A DNA stretch of 64,000 nt from Arthrobacter sp. 131MFCol6.1 (GCF_000374925.1 NZ_KB895541.1:310001-374000), one strand, 5' to 3'. Shown: positions 16,967-25,269, counted from the stretch's first letter. Notes: a model not told the origin generated them from the letters alone. A program made the numbers and translations.

Positions 16967-18406
16967 ATGGAACCGTCAACACCTGTCCAGCTGGAACCAC
17001 AGCCCACGATTCCCCCGTCGACCGATTCCGGGCTCCGGCGGTCCATGGGGGCACGGCATCTGGTCATGATCGCCATGGGTGGGGTGATCGGTTCCGGGCT
17101 GTTCCTTAGCTCGGGCTACACCATTTCCCAGGCCGGGCCACTCGGGGCCGTCATCGCTTATCTCATCGGTGCCTTCGTTGTGTACCTGGTAATGGCCTGC
17201 CTCGGCGAACTTGCCATCGCGTATCCGGTCTCAGGCGCCTTCCACATCTACGCTGCTAGGTCGATCGGGCCGGCCACCGGCTTCGTCACGGCCTGGCTCT
17301 ACTGGCTCTGTTGGGCAGTGGCCATCGGATCGGAGTTCACTGCCTCAGGCCTCCTGATGCAGCGGTGGTTCCCCGGGGTTGAGGTCTGGGTCTGGTGCGT
17401 CATCTTCGCCTCGGTCCTCTTCGGCTTCAACGCCATTTCCTCGAAGTTCTTCGGCGAGTCGGAGTTCTGGTTTGCCATCGTCAAGGTCGGCGCCATCGTG
17501 GTCCTCATCATTTTGGGCGGCGCGGCGCTCTTCGGAGTTCACCCGCTTAGCGAGGGGACCAACCACCCGTTCATGCTGGAGAACTTCAACACGTCTGGCG
17601 GCCTCTTCCCGAACGGCTTCGCCGGCGTCCTTGTCACTGCTCTGGCCGTCTTCTACGCCTTCTCAGGCTCTGAACTCATCGGCGTGGCGGCAGGCGAAAC
17701 AGCCGACCCTGCCACCAGCATCCCGAAAGCGATGCGCAGCACAGTCATCCGCCTGCTGATCTTCTTCGTCGGGGCGATCGCCGTCATCGCCGCGACCATC
17801 CCGTTCGAGCAGGTCGGACTGGATGAAAGCCCGTTCGTGACGGTCTTCTCATCCATAGGCATTCCTTTTGCCGCCGACATCATGAATTTCGTCATCATCA
17901 CCGCACTCCTCTCCGCCGGAAACAGCGGTCTCTTCTCCTGCGCACGGATGCTTTACTCCCTTGCCGACGAGGGGCACGCGCCGCGGGCGCTAAAGAAACT
18001 GACCCGACGCGGGATCCCCATGATCGCGCTGTCAGTCAGCATGCTCGGAGGCCTGGCATCTCTCATCAGCAGCGTCGTCGCACCCGAAACGGTCTACCTG
18101 GCGCTCGTTTCGGTGGCAGGGTTCGCCGTCGTCGGGGTCTGGATGTCCATCACCGCCTCGCACTTTTTCCACAGGAGGTCCTTCGTGAGGAAGGGCGGCG
18201 ATGTTGCTGCCCTTCCGTACAAGGCACCGCTGTTCCCGCTGGTGCCGATCCTGGCCTTCTCGCTCTGCCTTATTTCGCTCATCGGCATTGCCTACGACCC
18301 GAACCAGGTAGCAGCCCTCTATTTCGGAGTCTCTTTTGTTGGCGCCTGCTATGCCTTCTTCTACTTCAAGTACGGACGCAAGGCGCGCGAAAGCCAGTTG
18401 TCCTAA
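16967..18406 (+). CDS. Amino-acid permease (APC superfamily, AnsP/ProY-like)
   Basis: A 12-TM secondary transporter importing amino acids, 479 aa. The family signature in the first spans is MIAMGGVIGSGLFLSSGYTI, with VVYLVMACLGELAIAYPVSG in span 3 and the conserved glutamate there. The cytosolic loop SIPKAMRST follows span 6. I start at ATG 16967 because GGGAG lies six bases upstream; the earlier part of the frame is not protein-like. It is divergent from the dehydrogenase unit and followed, 81 bases on, by a racemase. It would supply the substrate for the pathway. Specificity (homoserine, threonine, aspartate, D-amino acids) cannot be read. Confidence 0.88.
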   Translation: MEPSTPVQLEPQPTIPPSTDSGLRRSMGARHLVMIAMGGVIGSGLFLSSGYTISQAGPLGAVIAYLIGAFVVYLVMACLGELAIAYPVSGAFHIYAARSIGPATGFVTAWLYWLCWAVAIGSEFTASGLLMQRWFPGVEVWVWCVIFASVLFGFNAISSKFFGESEFWFAIVKVGAIVVLIILGGAALFGVHPLSEGTNHPFMLENFNTSGGLFPNGFAGVLVTALAVFYAFSGSELIGVAAGETADPATSIPKAMRSTVIRLLIFFVGAIAVIAATIPFEQVGLDESPFVTVFSSIGIPFAADIMNFVIITALLSAGNSGLFSCARMLYSLADEGHAPRALKKLTRRGIPMIALSVSMLGGLASLISSVVAPETVYLALVSVAGFAVVGVWMSITASHFFHRRSFVRKGGDVAALPYKAPLFPLVPILAFSLCLISLIGIAYDPNQVAALYFGVSFVGACYAFFYFKYGRKARESQLS

Positions 18407-18430
18407 GGCCATCATCAACTACCGCCTACT

Positions 18431-18471
18431 CTGCTTCACGGCCGGGACTTTCGTTCCCGGCCGTGAAGCAG
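18431..18471 (+). terminator. 17-bp stem-loop between permease and racemase
   Basis: CTGCTTCACGGCCGGGA (18431-18447) and TCCCGGCCGTGAAGCAG (18455-18471) are perfect complements around a 7-base loop. No T-run follows; the racemase ATG begins 17 bases after the stem and has only a weak ribosome site. It could end the permease transcript or tune how much message continues into the racemase. Confidence 0.6.
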
Positions 18472-18487
18472 TCCAACGGATATAGCC

Positions 18488-19651
18488 ATGAGTTCACAAG
18501 ATCTGATGCAACAAATGCGCAGTTCGGCCCAGGACGCCGGCAGTTGGCTGGAGATTGACGCCGCCGCTTTCGAGTCAAACGTCCGGAACCTCCTGTCCAT
18601 GATCGATGGTCGGTCTCTCCTGTGCGCCGTGGTCAAGTCCCAGGCCTACGGACATGGAGCCGACCTCTTACTCCCTTCCCTTGTTCGTCTCGGCGTCCCC
18701 TACGTGGGAGTGGGAAGTAACGAAGAGGCGGCCATCGCACGCCGCTGCGGCTTTGAGGGCCGGATCCTGCGTGTCCGTGCCGCGGCGCCGCAGGAGATCA
18801 AGGCCGGCCTGCGACACGACATCGAAGAGCTCGTTGCCGACCCGCAGAGCGCATGGGAGATGCACAAGATCGCTGCCGAGGCCGGGAAGGTGGTGCGAAT
18901 CCACCTCGATATCAACTCTTCCGGGATCAGCAGGCACAGCCTCGACGTCTCATCCGCACTTGGGCGGGCGTCCGCGGTAGCGATCGTGAGCCACCCGGGA
19001 CTTCGACTGGCCGGGATCATGACGCATTTTCCCCAGGACGACAACAGCCACATCGAAACGGCTCTTGTGCGTTTTCAAAGCCAGGCGTTGGCGCTGCTCC
19101 AATTGACCGGAGTTCCCCGGGAGGAAGTGCTTCTTCACTGCGCCAATTCCTACGCCGCGCTGAACGTGCGCGGCTCGTGGCTGGACATGGTCCGTGCTGG
19201 GGCAGTCCTCTACGGCGATTCAGAACCGGCATCGGGGCAGTTCCGGCGGTGCCTGGCCTTCAAAGCCCGGATCGCGTCTATTAACAGCTACGCAACAGGA
19301 ACGAAGGTCGGCTACGGGCTAACCCACACCCTGGACCGTGACTCCAGGCTGGCGTCAGTGACAGCAGGGTACGGAGACGGCTACCGGCGTGCGTTGGCCA
19401 GCCAGGGCGGCGTACTTGTCCGTGGCCGTCGCGCTGCCATTGTCGACGTCGGTTCGATGAATTCCATGGTTATCGACGTCACCGATATAGCGAACGTCTC
19501 CCCGGGAGACGAAGTCGTGCTGTTCGGGCGGCAGGGAAGCGCCGAAATCGCTCCGGCGGAACTCGAAGCAGCGAATTCAGCCATACTGGCGGACCTCTAC
19601 ACTGTGTGGGCACAAGGAAACCGCGTCCTCGTTAACAATGAGGACATGTGA
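18488..19651 (+). CDS. PLP-dependent amino-acid racemase, Bsr-like broad-specificity type
   Basis: Alanine-racemase fold, 387 aa, interconverting L- and D-amino acids. The PLP lysine is Lys50 in AVVKSQAYGHG and the opposing catalytic tyrosine is Tyr276 in VGYGLTHTLDRDS. Many stretches match the broad-specificity racemase (Bsr) subfamily rather than ordinary Alr: HLDINSSGISR, GIMTHF, LHCANSYAALNV, DMVRAGAVLYGD, FKARIASINSY and AILADLYTVWA. Known Bsr enzymes are periplasmic, but this one has no signal peptide and should be cytoplasmic. It follows an amino-acid permease and precedes an IclR regulator. The role inferred is to feed D-isomers of homoserine or related amino acids into the divergent catabolic enzymes. 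Confidence 0.8.
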   Translation: MSSQDLMQQMRSSAQDAGSWLEIDAAAFESNVRNLLSMIDGRSLLCAVVKSQAYGHGADLLLPSLVRLGVPYVGVGSNEEAAIARRCGFEGRILRVRAAAPQEIKAGLRHDIEELVADPQSAWEMHKIAAEAGKVVRIHLDINSSGISRHSLDVSSALGRASAVAIVSHPGLRLAGIMTHFPQDDNSHIETALVRFQSQALALLQLTGVPREEVLLHCANSYAALNVRGSWLDMVRAGAVLYGDSEPASGQFRRCLAFKARIASINSYATGTKVGYGLTHTLDRDSRLASVTAGYGDGYRRALASQGGVLVRGRRAAIVDVGSMNSMVIDVTDIANVSPGDEVVLFGRQGSAEIAPAELEAANSAILADLYTVWAQGNRVLVNNEDM

Positions 19652-19688
19652 GAATAGGCGTAGTTATCGGGCGGAAGGAGCACGGATC

Positions 19689-20489
19689 ATGGATTCTTCC
19701 TCGGAAGCGTCGTCCATGGCCCAAGGACTTCGGATAGTCCGGCTGGTCGCGGACCGGGAGAAGTGGGGCAGGCGGCTTCTCGGCGTTTCCCAGCTCGCAT
19801 CCGAGCTGGATATGGAACAAAGCCGTGTCTCCCGGCTGACACAGGAATTATGCGAGCTGGGACTGCTGGAACGTGTCGAACGGGGACCCTTCCGAACCGG
19901 CCCACGTTTTTTCAGTCTGGCCGCGACGCTGAATGCCGGATGGGTCCACGAATCAAGAGCCGAACTTGAGGCTTTGGTGGCTTCGTTCGGCCTCAGAGCC
20001 AGAGTTTCCGTCCGCGAGGGCTTCCGCGTCATTCTCCTGCGTGCCTCCAGCAATGACGCCGTCCCCGGAAGCTTCGTGAAACCCGGCATGGTGACGCCCG
20101 TATGGTGTACCGGGTCCGGCCGGGCCCTGCTCTGGGACGAGCGGCAGCCAGCCGTCCAAGCCCTCCTTAGGGACGTCAACTTCATCGGCGTAGGCGGTCC
20201 GGGAGCGGCCCATTCCCCCCAGGAACTTGCCGAATTGATGGACCGGGACAGGGCTCGGGGTTTCATTGTCGCGGAGGAGGAATTCGAGCACGGCGTCTGC
20301 GAGCTCGCCGTTCCGGTCCGCAGCGCTGACGGATCCATCCTTGCCGCGCTCAGCGTCCTGGGGGGCCGGGACGAGATCACATCCAGGACTAGTGACATTG
20401 CCGAGGCCCTCACGGCCGCAGCCGAACGGCTGGGGTCCTGCGAGGGCGGCGTCCGGGGCGACGCCGGCCGTAAGGGCCTTGCCAGCTAG
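19689..20489 (+). CDS. IclR family transcriptional regulator
   Basis: A 266-aa regulator starting at ATG 19689 with AAGGAG upstream. The winged helix-turn-helix spans residues 8-70 (LGVSQLASELDMEQSRVSRLT, ELGLLERVERGPFRTG). The effector domain follows (ELEALVASFGLRARVSV, PGMVTPVWCTGSGRALLWDE, FIVAEEEFEHGVCELAVPVR). It is 37 bases after the racemase on the same strand, so probably in the permease-racemase unit. Its 3' end overlaps by four bases the end of an oppositely oriented second IclR gene. Likely target: the divergent promoter at 16.7-16.97 kb. Confidence 0.88.
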   Translation: MDSSSEASSMAQGLRIVRLVADREKWGRRLLGVSQLASELDMEQSRVSRLTQELCELGLLERVERGPFRTGPRFFSLAATLNAGWVHESRAELEALVASFGLRARVSVREGFRVILLRASSNDAVPGSFVKPGMVTPVWCTGSGRALLWDERQPAVQALLRDVNFIGVGGPGAAHSPQELAELMDRDRARGFIVAEEEFEHGVCELAVPVRSADGSILAALSVLGGRDEITSRTSDIAEALTAAAERLGSCEGGVRGDAGRKGLAS

Positions 20490-21262
20490 AGCCCGTTCGG
20501 TGCCGATGTGTGGCCCAACGCCGATTCAAGCCACTTTCCCCAGGACAGGAGAGCCGTGGCGCAGACTTCCCGCCGCGGCTCCAGGCGGGTCTTGGTGCCT
20601 ACAACCTGAAGGGCTGCGACCACGTCGCCCTTGAAGTCCCGAATCGGAACGGCCAGGGAATACAGTCCGGGCTCGGCTTCCTCATCGACAATGGAGTACC
20701 CCCGGGCCCGCGCCCCGCGCAGACGCGACAGGAAGTCCTCGACGTCGAGCGGTGTGTTCGGACCGTGACGCACGAAGTCAACGCCGGAAAAAACGGTTCG
20801 GACCTCGGCGTCCGACGCTTCCCACATCAGGGCCTGGCCGGCGTCACTGCAGTAGGCCGGGTAGGGCCGGCCCAGCCAGGAACCGACCATGTTGCTGCTT
20901 GCCGGAACACGTTCGCCGATGGTGACCGTGCTGTCGCCGCGCAGCATGCCAAGGAAGCATCCTTCATCAGTTTCGCCGGCCAAGCCTTCCAGTGCGGTCA
21001 CGCCGTCGCTCTGCAGCCGCTGCTCTGTCAACAGCTGCGCGTCTGTCAGGAGCGACCAGTTCAGGGTGTAGGAGCGATGTTCGCCGCGGGCCAGAAACCC
21101 CTCCTGCTCGGCGGTCCGGAGGCTGCGAGAAACCTGGCTGCGGTCTTTGCCCAGATCGGCGGCTATGTCAGCGACCGTTCCGCCAGGCAGCCCTCCTGGG
21201 TTGCGGGCGCCCACCGCTAGGACAGCCATGATTCCCCGGCCCATGCTGGACGTCTTAGACAT
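20486..21262 (-). CDS. IclR family transcriptional regulator
   Basis: A 258-aa regulator when started at ATG 21262 (MSKTSSMGRGI). The helix-turn-helix is TVADIAADLGKDRSQVSRSL with wing EQEGFLARGEHRSYTLN. The effector domain shows ERVPASSNMVGSWLGRPYPAYCSDAGQALMWE and YSIVDEEAEPGLYSLAVPIRD, parallel to the neighbouring IclR protein, so the two look like paralogues. It is encoded 32 bases after a cyclase-family gene on the same strand and is the last gene of that unit. No strong ribosome site precedes the chosen ATG. It may control the cyclase/CutA-like operon. Confidence 0.85.
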   Translation of the reverse strand: MSKTSSMGRGIMAVLAVGARNPGGLPGGTVADIAADLGKDRSQVSRSLRTAEQEGFLARGEHRSYTLNWSLLTDAQLLTEQRLQSDGVTALEGLAGETDEGCFLGMLRGDSTVTIGERVPASSNMVGSWLGRPYPAYCSDAGQALMWEASDAEVRTVFSGVDFVRHGPNTPLDVEDFLSRLRGARARGYSIVDEEAEPGLYSLAVPIRDFKGDVVAALQVVGTKTRLEPRREVCATALLSWGKWLESALGHTSAPNGL

Positions 21263-21294
21263 GGAACCGATTCTAGTCACTGGATCAACGTGTC

Positions 21295-22047
21295 TTAGTG
21301 GATGGCGAAGACCCGGGCTGGAAAACCGCTGCCTTGCAGCGGCTTCGGCCAGCTCGCAATGAGGATCGCGCCCGCTTCCGGAAGCCCGTCCAGGTTGGCC
21401 ATCAGCTCGATCTGCCACCGGTTCTGGGCCAGGACATAGGTCTCCAAGGTGAAATCCTGGCGGGATGTGGCACTCCCTGGGTCTGTGTCCGTCTGCTCAT
21501 GGCCGACGGCAGTCACCGAGCGCTCCTCGATCAGGAAGGAGAGGACTTCCTGCGACCATCCCGGCGTGTGGCTGACACCTTCATCATCCCTGTTTGCCAT
21601 GGCACCCGTGTCGGGCCAACGATGGCTCCATCCCGTCCGCAACGCCACAAAGGCACCGGGTGCGATGGCGCCATTGCGGTGCTCCCATGCCTGAATGTCC
21701 TCCATCGTGGGCGTGGCATCCGCATTTTCGATGACCCGCGAGGTGATATCGAGGATAACCAGCGGAAGGACCATGTCCTCCACGGGAATCTGGTCCAGCG
21801 TTCGTCCTCCGCGGATGAAATGCGAGGGCGGATCAACGTGCGTTCCCCATTGGCCGATGATCGAATACCGGTGAGCGGTGAAACCGTCGCCTTTCTCCAG
21901 ATCGAACACCGCCTCCCTGATTTCGTCGGGGAATGCCGAAAAATGCGGCTGGCCGGGGTGGAAGGCGTGCGTCAGGTCGGTGAATGATCGGCCGGCAAGC
22001 AGCGGCTGCAGATCGTCCCAAAGTCCGGCCGTGGTGGCTTCAATCAT
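21295..22047 (-). CDS. Cyclase family protein (kynurenine formamidase-like metal hydrolase)
   Basis: A 250-aa enzyme of the cyclase/KynB superfamily, which hydrolyses amides, lactones or cyclic esters using a divalent metal. The metal motif is GQWGTHVDPPSHF near residues 65-77 (HxGTHxDxPxHF family pattern, with Trp at the first His position). FTDLTHAFHPGQPHFS at the N-terminus and VGHEQTDTDPG later contribute the remaining site. The start overlaps the preceding CutA-like gene by four bases (ATGA), indicating coupling. With an IclR regulator behind it, a ring-opening or deformylating catabolic step is plausible, for example on a lactone. The exact substrate is unknown. Confidence 0.85.
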   Translation of the reverse strand: MIEATTAGLWDDLQPLLAGRSFTDLTHAFHPGQPHFSAFPDEIREAVFDLEKGDGFTAHRYSIIGQWGTHVDPPSHFIRGGRTLDQIPVEDMVLPLVILDITSRVIENADATPTMEDIQAWEHRNGAIAPGAFVALRTGWSHRWPDTGAMANRDDEGVSHTPGWSQEVLSFLIEERSVTAVGHEQTDTDPGSATSRQDFTLETYVLAQNRWQIELMANLDGLPEAGAILIASWPKPLQGSGFPARVFAIH

Positions 22048-22481
22048 GATGCGGCCCCGTTCACATGGAATGCCGGAATCGCGGTGCTGGAGACGCTGAT
22101 TGGCCCCGTCAGTTCGATGACGGGCACCTCCCAGGGATGGATATCCACCATGCGCTGGACGAATCGTTCCACGGCGGCGTCATCGAGCAGCGCATCGAAA
22201 TACGTCGTGAAGACGAAGGTCGGGGAAATTGTCCGCTGCCCCACCTGACCCAACGTAGGGTTTGCGCCTTCATTGCAGGTGAACCCCTCGAAACCTACAC
22301 CGGATTCGAAGACATGTCGGTAGTTGCCAAAATCCCCTAATTCGGGGGAATCGGACAAAGCCTGGAGCAGGGCTCCGATGCCCGCCTCGTCCTTGAATGC
22401 TTCTACGTCTCCCTTGGTGAGCCGCGAGAACGATTCCGAAGCTATGGGCCAGTGCACGCGCAGCTTGCGTACTGATTTCAT
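22044..22481 (-). CDS. CutA-like small protein of unknown function, 145 aa
   Basis: Started at ATG 22481 (MKSVRKLRVHWP); the frame is open to 22538. I do not recognise it as a whole, but the segment VDIHPWEVPVIELTG closely resembles the HPYEVPEI signature of CutA1 and related trimeric ferredoxin-like proteins. Other parts (DVEAFKDEAGIGALLQAL, TISPTFVFTTYFDALL) alternate helix and strand. It is first in the unit with the cyclase-family enzyme (ATGA overlap), so the two probably act together, as subunit or cofactor partner. There is no signal peptide. The function call is structural analogy only. Confidence 0.6.
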   Translation of the reverse strand: MKSVRKLRVHWPIASESFSRLTKGDVEAFKDEAGIGALLQALSDSPELGDFGNYRHVFESGVGFEGFTCNEGANPTLGQVGQRTISPTFVFTTYFDALLDDAAVERFVQRMVDIHPWEVPVIELTGPISVSSTAIPAFHVNGAAS

Positions 22482-22563
22482 TTCAATCTTCAAGGGAAGC
22501 CTCTTCCTGGGCGGATCGCGAAGGTGTCTGAAAGCCATGGTGGCATAGTGTGACGGTCATTAC

Positions 22564-22581
22564 AAGCATGAATAAATGCTT
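22564..22581. promoter_or_regulatory. Palindrome upstream of the CutA-like/cyclase unit
   Basis: AAGCAT (22564-22569) and ATGCTT (22576-22581) are perfect complements separated by GAATAA, in an AT-rich pocket about 80 bases before the CutA-like start. IclR proteins bind palindromes of this size, and the unit encodes one. Confidence 0.45.
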
Positions 22582-22819
22582 ATTACGCACAACATTTGGA
22601 GCAGGGGTTTGCGTTCACTCGGCACATCCGCCAGACTTTGGGCGTGACTGGGCCGCAGGACATCGGTTGCTGCAAGCGGCTGCTGACCGTCATCTGCAAG
22701 TCCAGGGCTGCACAGCGCTTTTTGGCACTGCACGGTGTGCTACCTTGCATTGCCTTGGCCACGAGGGCCGCAACTGCCCGGCAGACAAGAACGAACCGAA
22801 CCGCTTGGAGCCCTGAACG

Positions 22820-23791
22820 ATGCCCAGTAACACCATGCTTTCCCGCATGCTCGACGCCGGAGCGAACCTGACCGTGGACGGTGCACTCGCCACCGAGCTT
22901 GAAGCGCACGGCTGCGATCTGGAAGACCCCTTATGGTCGGCTAAAGTCCTTCTGGAACAACCGCAACTGGTCAAGCGCGTACACCACGACTACTTCCGCG
23001 CCGGAGCCGCCGTCGCCATCACGGCGAGCTATCAAGCCACACCCCGGGGATTTGCGCGGCGCGGCATCGGCGAGGAAGAGGCCTTGGAACGGGTGGCATT
23101 GAGTGTGCGCCTGGCTGACGAGGCACGTCGCGAGTACATGGCCGAAAACCCGGATGCGGGCCCCCTGCTGGTTGCAGGATCGGTCGGGCCCTACGGCGCG
23201 TACCTTGCCGACGGATCGGAATACCGGGGCGACTATGTCCTCAGCCGAAACGAGTTTTTGGAGTTCCACCGGCCTCGAATCGCAGCGCTGGTGGAGGCCG
23301 GAGCGGACTTTCTTGCCTGTGAGACCCTGCCTTCGTTGCCGGAGGCAGAGGCCTTGTTAGCACTCATGAAAGAGTTCGACGTCGAAGCCTGGCTCTCCTT
23401 CACGCTACGGGACGGCGGCCACATCAGCGACGGTACGCCGCTGGCTCAAGCGGCAAAGCTCTTCACGGCGGAGCCGCTCGTGGCGGCGATCGGCGTGAAC
23501 TGCGTGCCGCTGGAGCTGGTCTCCCCATCGCTGGAGGCCCTGGGCAGAGCCACTGATACGCCCCTGATCGCATATCCGAATTCGGGCGAAAGCTATGACG
23601 CAGTCACCAAAACGTGGGGGCCGGCCGCGGCGAGCCCTTCAGCCCCCGATAGCAAACGGCCCGCAAGCCTTGCGGAGGGAACGCCAATCTGGCGTGAACT
23701 TGGTGCCCGGCTCGTTGGCGGGTGCTGTCGAACGACCCCACAGGATATTGCGGCCGTGACGGCGCTGTCAGAAACTCACAAACCTGAATAA
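22820..23791 (+). CDS. mmuM: Homocysteine S-methyltransferase
   Basis: Transfers a methyl group from S-methylmethionine (or SAM) to homocysteine, giving methionine; 323 aa and cytoplasmic. The zinc site is formed by Cys in IGVNCVPLEL and the paired cysteines in LVGGCCRTTPQDI, exactly as in MmuM/BHMT-type enzymes. The N-terminus shows TVDGALATELEAHGCDL and ITASYQATPRGFA, and the barrel has VAGSVGPYGAYLADGSEY. TTGGAG lies 11 bases before the ATG. It stands alone, divergent from the CutA-like/cyclase unit and convergent with fabH. It could salvage plant-derived S-methylmethionine, consistent with a plant-associated amino-acid diet. Confidence 0.9.
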   Translation: MPSNTMLSRMLDAGANLTVDGALATELEAHGCDLEDPLWSAKVLLEQPQLVKRVHHDYFRAGAAVAITASYQATPRGFARRGIGEEEALERVALSVRLADEARREYMAENPDAGPLLVAGSVGPYGAYLADGSEYRGDYVLSRNEFLEFHRPRIAALVEAGADFLACETLPSLPEAEALLALMKEFDVEAWLSFTLRDGGHISDGTPLAQAAKLFTAEPLVAAIGVNCVPLELVSPSLEALGRATDTPLIAYPNSGESYDAVTKTWGPAAASPSAPDSKRPASLAEGTPIWRELGARLVGGCCRTTPQDIAAVTALSETHKPE

Positions 23792-23911
23792 CGACCGGTT
23801 GGTGCTACTAGTGCAAGGAACTTGTGACGCGTCACGAACCTGGCCTATTCGCAGGGCGGGCGAACCGATCGAGTTGGTGACGGGCAGGGTGCCGCCGGGG
23901 CGCCAGGTGCT

Positions 23912-24910
23912 TCAGGCTCCGGACACGGTGCCGGTGGCCGGGGTGCGGACTACCTGCCCGGCGTAGGAGAAGCCGCCGCCGAAACCGAACAGCAGAACGG
24001 GGCTGTCGGGCGGAAGCTGTCCGCTACGCACCAGCCTGGCAAGGGCGATCGGGATACTGGCCGAGGACGTGTTCCCCGAGGTGACGACGTCACGTGCGGT
24101 GATCTCGCGGGAGATCCCGAGTTGATCGGCGAGGGGCTCGATGATGCGCAGGTTGGCCTGGTGCGGGACGAACCCTGCGAGCTCGTCCGGCCGGATGCCG
24201 GCGATCTCGCAGGTTTTCCGGGCCAGCGTGGCGGCCTCGCTGATGGCCCAGCGGAACACGGACATGCCTTCCTGCTGGAAACGGAGTTTGGGTTCTTCGA
24301 TCCTGACAGCGTGGGACAGTTCGGGGACTGATCCCCAGTGGACTGGTCCGATTCCCGGAGTTGGTGAGGCGGTGAGCACGAGGGCGCCGGCGCCGTCACC
24401 GACGAGTACGCAGGTGGTCCTGTCGGTCCAGTCCGTGAAATCACTGAGCTTCTCGGCCCCGATGACCAGGGCGGTGTTGGCGGCCCCGGAACGGATGGCC
24501 TGGTCTGCGACGGCAAGGGCGTGCGTGAACCCCGAGCAGGCGGCGTTAAGGTCGAAGACGGCAGGGTTCCGGGCACCCAGCGCGGCCGAGACCCGCCCTG
24601 CGGTGCTTGGGGAGCGGTCCAGTGCGGTCACGGTAGCAATGACGACCAGGTCCAGATCCGCGGCTTCGATCCCGGCATGTTGAAGGGCGTCCCGCCCGGC
24701 TTGGGTAGCCATGTCCGCGACGGACTCGGTATCGGCGATGCGGCGTTCCTGGATCCCGACCCTGCTGCGGATCCATTCATCGGTGGTATCCACGATCTGG
24801 CTCAGTTCCTCGTTATCCAGGATCCTTGCGGGCTGGTACAAGCCGACCCCTGCGATCCGGGAGCCCCGGCCTGTTAAGGGTTTTGGTGCGGGCACGGTCG
24901 GTGCTGTCAT
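23912..24910 (-). CDS. fabH: Beta-ketoacyl-ACP synthase III
   Basis: Condenses an acyl-CoA primer with malonyl-ACP; thiolase fold, 332 aa. The catalytic triad is complete: Cys125 in AACSGF, His250 in PHQAN and Asn280 in SGNTSS. WIRSRVGIQERR and GDGAGALVL are family hallmarks. GGAG lies upstream of the ATG. It is the last gene of a unit with ArsR, SulP, a small membrane protein and a methyltransferase, not next to fabD/acpP/fabF, so it is probably an accessory copy. It may prime an unusual fatty acid or a secondary metabolite, or be induced to reshape membrane lipids. Its position 111 bases after the 82-aa gene makes cotranscription likely but unproven. Confidence 0.9.
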   Translation of the reverse strand: MTAPTVPAPKPLTGRGSRIAGVGLYQPARILDNEELSQIVDTTDEWIRSRVGIQERRIADTESVADMATQAGRDALQHAGIEAADLDLVVIATVTALDRSPSTAGRVSAALGARNPAVFDLNAACSGFTHALAVADQAIRSGAANTALVIGAEKLSDFTDWTDRTTCVLVGDGAGALVLTASPTPGIGPVHWGSVPELSHAVRIEEPKLRFQQEGMSVFRWAISEAATLARKTCEIAGIRPDELAGFVPHQANLRIIEPLADQLGISREITARDVVTSGNTSSASIPIALARLVRSGQLPPDSPVLLFGFGGGFSYAGQVVRTPATGTVSGA

Positions 24911-25020
24911 GTTTTGCTCCTGAATATCGGGACCGGTCGGCCGGGGCTTATGAGGCTGGGCAATGCAGAATGCGGGCCGTACAGGGATGTGTGGTGCAGG
25001 TTCCGGGAGCGGGCTGTCCG

Positions 25021-25269
25021 TCAGGGGTGTTCCCGCAGTGTGTTGAAAAGTTCAGAAAGGTTCATGCCCGCCGCCGCCGCCGCATCGGCGGGCGGCACTT
25101 GGGCGGCCATGGCCCGGCACAAGGCTAAAACCAGGCCGGATGCCTCCGTTCCGGAACCGTAGTGTTCCGCCGGTTGGGTGCAGTCGGGTGCGGTGACGGC
25201 ATAACCGTGCGCTGGCAGGTAGCCGCCCCGGGCGGCGGCGGCCTCGATACTTTTCAGGTGGTAGTCCAT
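25021..25269 (-). CDS. Hypothetical protein, 82 aa
   Basis: ATG 25269 has AAGGAAG just upstream and lies 58 bases after the methyltransferase stop on the same strand. The protein is small and soluble, with an Ala-rich helical second half (ASGLVLALCRAMAAQVPPADAAAAAGMN, then LSELFNTLREHP). The first half contains HLKSIEAAAARGGYLPAHGYAV. I recognise no domain. Its conserved-looking ribosome site and placement between methyltransferase and fabH suggest a real cistron in the sulP unit. Confidence 0.5.
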   Translation of the reverse strand: MDYHLKSIEAAAARGGYLPAHGYAVTAPDCTQPAEHYGSGTEASGLVLALCRAMAAQVPPADAAAAAGMNLSELFNTLREHP

